A stretch of DNA of 64,000 nucleotides. Origin: Linanthus parryae (lineage: Eukaryota > Streptophyta > Magnoliopsida > Ericales > Polemoniaceae). Under the pieces are notes generated by a model. That model made no database searches. It was not told where the DNA came from and saw only the letters and a list, made by a program, of their open reading frames with translations. Location of the stretch: the NCBI GenBank assembly GCA_023055425.1, contig JALGPY010000005.1:87771495-87835494 (forward strand), in the 5' to 3' direction. Positions 54,779 through 64,000 of the stretch are shown here, in pieces; the first letter of the stretch is position 1, and the number at the start of each line of letters is the position of its first letter. A program made the position numbers and the translations under genes.

Positions 54779-55017
54779 CTTTGTATCTTTTATGTTAGCA
54801 TTCTAGTTCTTCACCACATCACTGTGTTTGTTCCTCCTCCAATTGTTGCTTATAACTTCTTTGCAACCAGCATCTCTTGTCCACATTGCCTCAAATCTGA
54901 AGGGTCTAGATTGACTTTTCCTTTTATGATCCAAATCCAAGATTATAGGTACATGATCGAAAGTACTTGCTGTATGGTGTATAATAACAGCTTTTGGGAA
55001 CATATTTCTCCATTCAC
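54779..55017 (-). pseudogene. LINE endonuclease C-terminal remnant
   Basis: Codes WRNMFPKAVIIHHTASTFDH, VPIILDLDHKRKSQSRPF and RFEAMWTRDAGC, the end of an AP-type endonuclease (the S/T-x-D-H-x-P region). It stays in frame with the RT portion except for one TAG (after SDVVKN, about 54803). It is cut at 55017 by the LTR insertion. Confidence 0.85.
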
Positions 55018-56966
55018 TGTGAGGACCCGTCACACATTTAAATATAAAATGATATATCATACGATAAAATCATGGTTTAATATCAATCCGTATGACACTT
55101 TCAGAGAGAAAAAAATGTACCAGGACACACGAGTCTTATGTACCCGACAACATTTCTGTTAAAAATTTCTAAAAGTTACAATTTTTTTTTATTTACCAAA
55201 AAGAATTGAACGTTTTGGCTGTGACACCCTGTAGTCGTTTGAATACAGCTCAATGTAATTTACTAGTTGCAGATGCAAATACAGATGAAAAGCTACATCC
55301 CTTCACAAAAGAAAAGTATATGTTTCAAGTTATATAGTAGCTACCCCCAAAGAGCCCACAAAGCCACAACTAACAAGTACTAACCTCCCGTTTTAAGGAA
55401 AAGTATTAGCAGACTTGTATTCAAATCAGAAAAAGTTATGTTTCTATGTAATCCTACTGCAACATTAATCCATATGGAATGAAACGGTCAAGTTTTGTTC
55501 ATTTAAGTGGCACAGGTCATGAATGAGAACAAATTGAATCGTAACCTGCTTATTACATACATAGTTTGCCTAAATATTTTCGCCATTTAAAAATATAACT
55601 CGGGCTCTTCAAGAACATATTGGAACAATTTCTTCGAGTACATTGATCGGGAGTGTACCTTACCTTCCTAGCTATTGGTTCTGCATCCAAAGAAATCTGA
55701 GTGTGAGCAATTTAGTAAGCTCAGTAAGGACATCAACAAAATTTTAAGAAATAGAGCAGAATGATATCACATATTACCATCATAATCTCAACAACTCATT
55801 TCTTGGCTAAACAGGTCAGCACTACAACCGTCGTAGTCTAAGTTAGACAAATCAATTTGACCCCCACCCCCCTTCATTTGTATCAAGCAAAGTTATTGTA
55901 GGTAAATAATTTATGCAAGTAAAACAAGAGCCAAATGACTATTCATAACAGATAATATCTAAGCGGAAACACACCTCGCTTAGGATCGTCCCAGTCACCG
56001 AAATCCACAACTAGCAGAAGCACTCATCGCTAGCAGAATATATCATGGCTTTTAGCCGAAATACACCACAATCTCCAACCATCTACTTCAACTCTCTCAC
56101 AATAAGAGGGGATATCATAGACACGAATACTCGACCTATACGCCATCCAGTGTCATCTCCACGCAAGACAACACATAAAAAAAAAACTTGATCGATGTGT
56201 AAATGCATAAGAGCTTTCAGCTCGGACAAATCCAAAACTCATAAGAGTCATCACGCTCAGTATGCACACGGCATAAAAACCAAGTATAGGTGATACAATC
56301 ACGACGAAATCAAATAATTTTCATTGAAAAATTAAAAGAACGGTAATTTCAGAAGTTGATTCACTCACCTTTGAGAAATTCACTAGAATCTCTTCACGAC
56401 TGCTCCTCCATACGAATCAGGTTGTACTACTTATTCTGCCGAGATCTAACTATTTTGCTTGCCTCACCTTCCAGCCCGAATAGTGATGCCTGGTAGCTTA
56501 AATAGCTATCCTAGTTTGTCCAATCGAGACCAGCGGGAACGTACAGGGCGATACGCCCCTCCCATCGTCTCTATGCCAAATAAAAAGAGTCCTCCCCAAA
56601 CCCTAGTACTGGACTTCCAAGTAAAGAAGTCCCCTAATTCTAGATAAGTTTCATGGTTGGTTACTGACCCACCTAGACACGTGTCTTAGGCTCCCAAGTC
56701 CACTTAATTGACAATTGATATGTAATAAGATGGGCTGTAATGTTGTAGGTATTTGCACAAATACCTCTAAATACAAAGTAAATTATAATAATATTAATAA
56801 TAATTCCAACAACAATGCAAGATTTCTATTTTTTTTGTCCTTTTCTGACTTTGATATTTCTCTTGTGCATTCTCGCTTCTCAGAAGAACGAGACATTTTA
56901 GTTCATGTTTACCTAGCATACTTTTAAACAAAGGATCAACATGTTCGCCCAAGTTAGGATCTTACA
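55018..56966 (-). mobile_element. LARD 2, 3' LTR
   Basis: 1949 bp; on the minus strand it begins TGTAAGATCC and ends GGGTCCTCACA. It carries two hairpins (55959-55983, 56011-56033) of the family shared with LARD 1. Short frames are not genes. Confidence 0.9.
55959..56033 (-). promoter_or_regulatory. Two hairpins of the shared family in LARD 2 LTR
   Basis: Hairpin 1: CTAAGCG, 11-nt loop GAAACACACCT, CGCTTAG (55959-55983). Hairpin 2: CTAGCA, 11-nt loop GAAGCACTCAT, CGCTAG (56011-56033); its one mismatch is a G-U wobble in minus-strand RNA. Both recur in the other LTR at about 63376-63450. Confidence 0.75.
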
Positions 56967-56968
56967 AA

Positions 56969-57003
56969 TTTCCCCTCCTTTTAAAGAATTTCGTCCCGAA
57001 ATT
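56969..57003 (-). promoter_or_regulatory. LARD 2 purine tract and adjacent hairpin
   Basis: The minus strand reads AAGGAGGGGAAA (56969-56980) next to the LTR, preceded by the hairpin AATTTCG-TCC-CGAAATT (56987-57003), as in LARD 1. Confidence 0.82.
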
Positions 57004-58041
57004 GAATAACTTCAATTATATATGATATTCATATTGTACTCATATTTCTCTTTAATACTCGTATGAACATATTCAAGAACCGGTTCATGTAACGACCATT
57101 TATCAGTTCTCCTTGATAAATTCCCCTAAGAAAATCCGGTCATGAAAATCACTGAATGCCTATAATTCAATCATAAGAATATCAGATTAGCTATTCCATG
57201 ATTGCAAATGACATATCAGACTAACTTAAGCAATCTATCAACCAAATCAAAAAGACAGATTACATTATGACATTAGCCAATACCAATCCACAAATTAAGA
57301 TTGTCTTATTTAAACACTTTTAAACACTGTTACATATCACATAGTATAGGACAAATGATAAAATACAATGACCGATAAAGACCATAGAGATGTCTGTTCG
57401 GATCAATATATCGATTTTTTTTTCAAAAATATTAAAAAAAAAATATGTCTCACATTGAAAGACTCTACAGTCATTCTAGGATCAAATTTTCAAACTACAT
57501 TAACAATTGATCCCCATATCACGAAGAATCCAAAAATCATATGGTAATTCAACAAATCGGAATTGTGGCATAACAACTTATCAAGAGATCATTTCAGTCG
57601 AGCCAGGGTTGTGTACCTTTATGAGTATCAACACCTATTTAAAAAAAAAAAGCTCATGGAATTCATTCACAGAACAATAAAAGCAGGTCAATCTATGAAA
57701 CCAATTTGCAAAGGGGAGTCAGCAGCACCTTCGACAACTTATTCCAAAATCTCGTGCAAGTATTTGGAACATTTCAATGTATTCCTAAATTAGCAACCGT
57801 TGACCTCAAATATATTTTTTCTTTGGAGCCTTGTCAATATTTTTTTTCTTTTCTTTTTAGTTTTTAAAATAAAGTCAGCTAAAATTTATAGAAGCACTAA
57901 TGCATGGTTATTTAAATCCCCCAACACTTTGCAACTACATAACATCGACGAAGTAGTAAATATCAGATAAGTACAACCAGAGAAGTGAAAAAATTAACAC
58001 CAGTACGAACATAATTTCAAATCGCTTAATACAATTTAGAA

Positions 58042-58364
58042 ACAACCATCACTAGACTGAAAATCATCTCATCAAATATAGTATAGAGTCAACCAGCACT
58101 AGACGAAAATAACCTCACCAAATACATCTTAGAATCAACCAGCACTAGGCGAAAATAACCTCACCTAATACAGCTTAGAATCAACCGGCACTAGGCGGAA
58201 ATCACCTCACCTAATACAACTTAGAATCAACCGGCACTAGGCGAAAATCACCTCACCTATTACATATTAGAATCAACCAGCACTAGGCGGAAATCACCTC
58301 ACTTATTACATATTAGAATCAACCAGCACTAGGCGAAAATCACGTCGCCTAGTAAAATTTAGAA
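58042..58364. repeat. Seven tandem ~46-bp units with hairpin potential
   Basis: Units start at 58042, 58089, 58135, 58181, 58227, 58273 and 58319 (consensus start TCAACCAGCACTAGGCG, end TTAGAA). The last has a perfect 8-bp stem, ACTAGGCG/CGCCTAGT with a 10-nt loop (58328-58353). Others form weaker stems that include G-U pairs in minus-strand RNA. Confidence 0.92.
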
Positions 58365-60599
58365 TCAAACCTTGCCAAAGCGGATATATTCCTCGCTAAT
58401 AGCAACACATTTCATGAATTTAAGCCGAAAGAACAGACAAGTCCGACAGTGATTGACGTCAATCGCTCATAATGAGAACTGAAGTTTGTAGGCAGCGGTC
58501 TTTCAGTTCAGAACATGTAACGTGTATGAAGGAGTTCACTATCTAACATAAGCAGAACACACCTCACTTAATGAGGTTAAATAATTGAAAATTCATTTAT
58601 AGAGCACGTGTTATATATATATCATACAACACAAATGACATCCACAGCACGGTTCGACATCCACATCACGGTTCATCACCGAACAGTCGCTACATAGCTA
58701 TAACGCAGCAAAATAATAGCAAGATGTACACTGAATAATAGCCAAGCATAATTTACAGATCTCTATCAACTATCTGCCTAATAACAACTGAAACCATTCA
58801 TGAAACAATGACGTCTTTCTTGGACTCATTTATGAAGTTTCTTGACATAGTTGACTCGGTTGAAACTAGAAACGTCCATAGAAAATAAAAAGACCAAATT
58901 TACTTTGATGTCCTCCTCTTGGACATGAAGAGATACTATAGAAGAAGTCACAAGTAGCCTTTCATATTTTTTCTTTCTTTTCCTCTCATTTTGGTATTAT
59001 CCAGGCCTCCAGGGGTCAAGAGTGTCCTCCTACTCCTCTTCGCTCTTGTTCTTATCTATATTGTTTATTTTCTACTTCAGTACTAATGAAGCAAAAATAA
59101 AATATCATGTATATACTTTGTTAAGAAAACACATTTACAATACTTAGAGAAAGCTTCCTTTCTATAAATAATTTTTTTTCTCCCATTTGTTTTCTTTTCT
59201 TTCTCTTATGGATCAAGGGTGACTTAGCTTTGCACAGTCTAATGTTTTGCCAGAGCTCAACTATATCAGTCTCTTTACAATTAAAATCCTTATCCAGGGG
59301 TCTAATGGACTTTGTCGAACTCATATCCATATAACGTTCAACTAGTAGCCATAAAATTCAAAAACTTAAAGAACATCGCCCCTTCCTCTCTGTTGAACTT
59401 AATATTCCACTCACAGACCAACTTTGACAATGAACTTCACTACATGATCAATGAAATAGGAGGAACCAAGTTCTATTAAAGATCATTAATTCCCCTCGGT
59501 CGTAGGACAACTACAAGATCACTCCATACTTTCCCTTGATATGAAGCCATGGCAAATATATATATATATATCCTCACATACACTACCATGGCCTGAAATG
59601 TATCTCTACAGTGTTGAACTAACTTAGCCATACGAAAATTCCTCGTCGCACTTCCAATTCTATGATGTCATAGAAATGTCATGGACCTTTTATTCAATCA
59701 AATATGATTTCTTCAATTTGTCCACCCTCTCTCTCCTTTCATATCTCGAGGGAACCCCTAATTCTCCTTCCTCCTATTTTCTCTAGCAGCCCTCTTCATC
59801 TATATCTCTTTATCTCCCCCCACCACCCTTCTTTCTTTCTTTCTTCTTATTTTCTTCATCTCTTTGTGATTAGAGCCCCCAATGCTCTCTCCCCTCACAT
59901 CCCATCCCTTTCTCACTCACTGGAACACCCATAGAGAGACAAATGTACAAAACCCTTCTCGTTCCCTCAAACCGGTCTCTTTCTGCACATTCTTCTCAGT
60001 TAATTCGAAAAAAACATACACTTCTACAGTCAAATTTCCCAAGTGTCTTACTCCTTCTATGCTCTATCTTTAAAGACAAGTTATGTTTAAATCTAAATCA
60101 AATTACACCAGGCCTTTGCTTTCGCCGGATAAGAATGATTGGCAATAACTCTTGTTACTTCTTGTAGTATCACTCTGCCAACCAAAATTTAAGCAGCTTT
60201 GTTGGCTTTGCTTCTTAATTTTGGAAAATACAAAAAACATAAACTCAACAATCATTTACATGCTGACAGATACCACAAACATTTCACCGTACACCCAGTA
60301 ATTTGTTCACCAAAATATCACTACAAAGTGAATGAAACTGAAATAAAATAAGATAAAAGAACCAAGTATTTGTTTGGACACGCAGGCCCAATTCTCACAT
60401 AATCAAACGTAATAGTGATGTATAACATGCCTGAATTCCCCATAGGCAATAATCATGAGAAGTTTCACTCAGATTCTCAAATGTAAATACAATGAAATCA
60501 CGTCATTATTGCAAATGCCACAGTTTAACATGATATATGAAAGTAAATGGATGATTAACTTCATATCTAAGCATGTAGTTACATGGATCCAGTAGGCTT

Positions 60600-60770
60600 T
60601 TTACACACACATATATACACACACACATATACATATCTCTATAGCAATACAAAAACGTCTCTAGTAATAAAGAACAACTCAAAAGGAGTAATGTACTGCT
60701 ATAAACAACCAATTAATATCAATTTTCTCGTATATATATACATATATATATATATATATGTGTGTATGTA
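60600..60770. repeat. CA/TA-rich microsatellite tracts
   Basis: Interrupted (CA)n/(TA)n tracts at about 60603-60637 and 60730-60768. Confidence 0.85.
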
Positions 60771-61088
60771 TCACGGCCTCCCAAAACGTTACGATGTTCT
60801 AGGAGAAGCACTGCCAAGAATTTTCACCTTTACCAAGACTCTTTTCTTTCATACAATTATCTTGGGTGATTATCACCCAAGATAATCAAGTTAACACAAC
60901 TTGGTTTCACATAAATCACAAAGGATCAAGTCATCAAATTAGCAAAGAGCTCTCTTAGAATTTTAGAAACTATGGCGTCAACCAACCACATCAAAATAAA
61001 TATCAGCAATGAAACTTTATTTCAAGGAAATTCTATTTTTTTCCTTTTTATATAGAATTCTATAACAACCAACAGAAGTACTTCAGGT

Positions 61089-61974
61089 CATAGTTATCAA
61101 AGTTCGATACGTATCGTGTATCGATAGTAGGATTTGCGTATCGTGTATCGTATCGTATCGCGTATCGGAACGATACGCACACCCTTCTTAAAGCAACTTA
61201 ATAAATATATACTGACCCTTCTAGTGAAGAGTTTATTGGTTGCATCTGCCATTTACTTAGTCTAACCAGCACGTATTAACATTTTTGGTATGCAGCTAGA
61301 TTTATAGAGTGCCATTATTAGGGGATGTTAATATATTTTAGACTCATGTCCAATAATAAATCAGAAATTCACATTACATAAGTGAGAATAATAATGAATT
61401 AGAAAATTGAGTGGACTATCAGTTATATGTTGGGTATATCTATGTGGCATCGAATTAGTAGTTAAATAATCTTGCTTCTGTGTGGCAAAAGCACCCAATT
61501 AAATGGAACATAAAACTGGAATACTAAAGTTAGGGATCTCTGAACAGTACACACTACGAACACAACCGTATTCCACTAGAGTCTTGTAATAGGAACAATT
61601 TGTCTTCTATCTGAAATTTTCTTCTTCAGTCTTGCTCTTCTAAAGGCTAGATCAATTATCAAGAATTCAAGACAATTTAGTTTTTTGACTAGCAAGATTG
61701 AGGCAAACCTAGAGAAGTAGGACCATCTAACAAAATATTCATATAATCCATGCAATATGAAGTTCCATATCAATAGTTTCTAACAAACCTAGACCAGTTT
61801 CACTTCTCAAACGTATCGTGTATCGCATGATACGTATCGTATCGGATGTGTATCGCTCGATACAGTTTGATACACTTTCATTAGCGATACAGTGGACGAT
61901 ACGTAACGCTGATGGCATGTATCGTATCGTATCGTACGATACGTATCGAGTATCGCTCGATACTGATAACAGAG
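61089..61974. mobile_element. hAT-type MITE with TATCG subterminal repeats
   Basis: 886-bp non-coding element flanked by a perfect 8-bp target duplication CTTCAGGT (61081-61088 and 61975-61982). Ends CATAGTTATCA and, on the other strand, CTCTGTTATCA match at 8 of 11 positions. Both subterminal regions (61110-61185 and 61808-61960) are packed with GTATCG/CGATAC motifs, the repeat clustering typical of hAT transposase binding regions. No transposase frame. Confidence 0.88.
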
Positions 61975-62418
61975 CTTCAGGTATATAATAAGGAAAAAAA
62001 ATAAACCAATCCCACTATCTCAATTTCACATCAGCGCATCTCGCAGGGAACACAAAGAAAAGACTCATGTAGCAATCCAGTACATACCATGTATTTCACA
62101 TTTGGTATAAAGTAGTAAAATAATACTTTTGATGAACACTAAAAGAATACATTTTTTTTTGTTCTGTCCACCCGTGAACAAATATTGTAAGAAAAAAAAA
62201 CTTATTAATTCGAAAAAAAGAAGATCCTCATATCTTTTAAGATAAAAAATGCACCACGCGTCTCATTATCTCAGGCCCTCTCAAGCAGTACAAGAATATG
62301 TATCCCTATCTCAATAGTGTAATTACTCACAAGTGGGTTTTAGTTGGCCTATTCTACCCACACCGTCACAACACCTTCTGAGTCTCAGATACACTGCATG
62401 TACTTCTGGTTGAGTTAT

Positions 62419-62431
62419 GGCTCTGATACCA
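62419..62431 (-). other. LARD 2 primer-binding site
   Basis: The minus strand reads TGGTATCAGAGCC, iMet type, two bases from the 5' LTR end. Confidence 0.92.
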
Positions 62432-62433
62432 TT

Positions 62434-64000
62434 TGTGAGGACCCGTCACACATTTAAATATAAAATGATATATCATACGATAAAATCATGGTTTAATATC
62501 AATCCGTATGACACTTTCAGAGAGAAAAAAATGTACCAGGACACACGAGTCTTATGTACCCGACAACATTTCTGTTAAAAATTTCTAAAAGTTACAATTT
62601 TTTTTTATTTACCAAAAAGAAATTGAACGTTTTGGCTGTGACACCCTGTAGTCGTTTGAATACAGCTCAATGTAATTTACTAGTTGCAGATGCAAATACA
62701 GATGAAAAGCTACATCCCTTCACAAAAGAAAAGTATATGTTTCAAGTTATATAGTAGCTACCCCCAAAGAGCCCACAAAGCCACAACTAACAAGTACTAA
62801 CCTCCCATTTTAAGGAAAAGTATTAGCAGACTTGTATTCAAATCAGAAAAAGTTATGTTTCTATGTAATCCTACTGCAACATTAATCCATATGGAATGAA
62901 ACGGTCAAGTTTTGTTCATTTAAGTGGCACAGGTCATGAATGAGAACAAATTGAATCGTAACCTGCTTATTACATACATAGTTTGCCTAAATATTTTCGC
63001 CATTTAAAAATATAACTCGGGCTCTTCAAGAACATATTGGAACAATTTCTTCGAGTACATTGATCGGGAGTGTACCTTACCTTCCTAGCTATTGGTTCTG
63101 CATCCAAAGCAATCTGAGTGTGAGCAATTTAGTAAGCTCAGTAAGGACATCAACAAAATTTTAAGAAATAGAGCAGAATGATATCACATATTACCATCAT
63201 AATCTCAACAACTCATTTCTTGGCTAAACAGGTCAGCACTACAACCGTCGTAGTCTAAGTTAGACAAATCAATTTGACCCCCACCCCCCTTCATTTGTAT
63301 CAAGCAAAGTTATTGTAGGTAAATAATTTATGCAAGTAAAACAAGAGGCAAATGACTATTCATAACAGATAATATCTAAGCGGAAACACACCTCGCTTAT
63401 GATCGTCCCAGTCACCAAAATCCACAACTAGCAGAAGCACTCATCGCTAGCAGAATATATCATGGCTTTTAGCCGAAATACACCACAATCTCCAACCATC
63501 TACTTCAACTCTCTCACAATAAGAGGGGATATCATAGACACGAATACTCGACCTATACGCCATCCAGTGTCATCTCCACGCAAGACAACACATAAAAAAA
63601 AAAACTTGATCGATGTGTAAATGCATAAGAGCTTTCAGCTCGGACAAATCCAAAACTCATAAGAGTCATCACGCTCAGTATGCACACGACATAAAAACCA
63701 AGTATAGGTGATACAATCACGACGAAATCAAATAATTTTCATTGAAAAATTAAAAGAACGGTAATTTCAGAAGTTGATTCACTCACCTTTGAGAAATTCA
63801 CTAGAATCTCTTCACGACTGCTCCTCCATACGAATCAGGTTGTACTACTTATTCTGCCGAGATCTAACTATTTTGCTTGCCTCACCTTCCAGCCGGAATA
63901 GTGATGCCTGGTAGCTTAAATAGCTATCCTAGTTTGTCCAATCGAGACCAGCGGGAACGTACAGGGCGATACGCCCCTCCCATCGTCTCTATGCCAAATA
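62434..64000 (-). mobile_element. LARD 2, 5' LTR (cut by window edge)
   Basis: Matches 55018 to about 56583 with about eight substitutions. The remaining ~380 bp of this LTR lie outside the window. Confidence 0.93.

Larger units (their letters stand above)
51493..55017 (-). mobile_element. LINE (L1-type) retrotransposon, 3' half, interrupted by LARD 2
   Basis: Minus-strand non-LTR element with a 12-base poly(A) end (T run 51493-51504 on the plus strand), a short 3' UTR, an RT/RNase H frame and the end of an endonuclease domain. It is cut at 55017 by an LTR element that runs to the window edge. ORF1, most of the endonuclease and the 5' end must lie beyond the window. The LINE itself inserted into the Copia relic. 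Confidence 0.9.
57004..62418. other. LARD 2 interior, non-coding
   Basis: No frame over about 100 codons and no retrotransposon domain. Contents recognised: the 46-bp array (58042-58364), a single hairpin (about 58552-58575), AT/ATAC tracts (59559-59571, 60600-60770), a pyrimidine-rich block (59720-59940) and the MITE (61089-61974). Confidence 0.8.
55018..64000 (-). mobile_element. Non-coding LTR retrotransposon (LARD-like) no. 2, young
   Basis: Minus-strand element inserted in the LINE. 3' LTR 55018-56966, purine tract, 5.5-kb interior without gag or pol, iMet primer site (62419-62431) and 5' LTR from 62434 running off the window at 64000. Over the ~1565 bp of LTR that can be compared I count about 8 substitutions and 2 one-base indels. 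The left target flank is TTCAC (55013-55017); its duplicate should follow the right LTR near 64383. The interior carries a hairpin array and a MITE. Confidence 0.92.

Noticed and set aside
58042..58364. Possible CRISPR array or satellite
   Set aside because: Direct head-to-tail 46-bp units without spacers; a short tandem array within one LTR element, not a genome-scale satellite as far as can be seen here.
60583..60885. 100-codon plus-strand frame
   Set aside because: Built largely on CA/TA microsatellites in the non-coding LARD interior.

Overview
This is plant nuclear DNA. The only ordinary host gene is an intron-less gene for cytosolic ribosomal protein uL11 (60S L12, 166 aa, minus strand, 4323-4823). 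Nearly everything else is transposable elements of plant lineages (Copia Sirevirus, other Copia, Ty3/gypsy Tat and probable Tekay/chromovirus, LINE, hAT and non-coding LTR elements) in various states of decay. The density and nesting suggest a repeat-rich angiosperm, probably a eudicot. The species cannot be read from the sequence.

Left part (1-19.5 kb). A gypsy integrase scrap (1-410) and CCGGT-rich repeat DNA (661-1680) precede RPL12, whose 3' flank holds an old ~0.8-kb tandem duplication. The 5' flank of RPL12 occurs three times (4824-5581, 13263-14051, 16753-17107), each time followed by the start of the same gypsy LTR at the same base. The locus was therefore rearranged after that LTR inserted. 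Between copies 1 and 2 lies a defective Sirevirus (about 5.67-13.05 kb, minus strand). Its truncated gag abuts a second, 5'-only copy of RPL12. Between copies 2 and 3 lies a truncated Tat-type gypsy fragment (14597-16726), which ends at a templated-filler junction.

Middle part (17.1-49.5 kb) is a deep nest. A probable Tekay/chromovirus element (plus strand) starts with a full LTR (17108-19484). Its 5' leader was hit by a non-coding LTR element with an intact 5-bp target duplication (20044-24656). Its gag was hit by a hAT transposon with an 8-bp target duplication (27254-49312). The hAT transposase gene was split by a Tat-lineage gypsy element (29248-48068, minus strand) with a tRNA-Trp primer site. 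That element carries an antisense, intron-containing gene resembling plant-mobile-domain proteins, and was itself hit by a Copia element (32532-41581, plus strand). LTR divergence judged by eye (Tat about 4-5%, Copia about 1.5%) agrees with this order.

Right part (49.5-64 kb). After the hAT come the rest of the chromovirus gag, a decayed Copia gag/protease relic, and a LINE with an open 1082-codon reverse transcriptase/RNase H frame (51530-54778). The LINE is cut by a very young non-coding LTR element (55018 to beyond 64000; LTRs about 0.5% diverged), which carries a small hAT-type MITE (61089-61974). The two non-coding LTR elements are related and share hairpin repeats whose stems change in step, the most unusual structure in the window.

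Apart from RPL12 no gene here looks fit for a normal cellular role. The element genes are mostly disabled by stops, frameshifts and internal deletions, described individually below.
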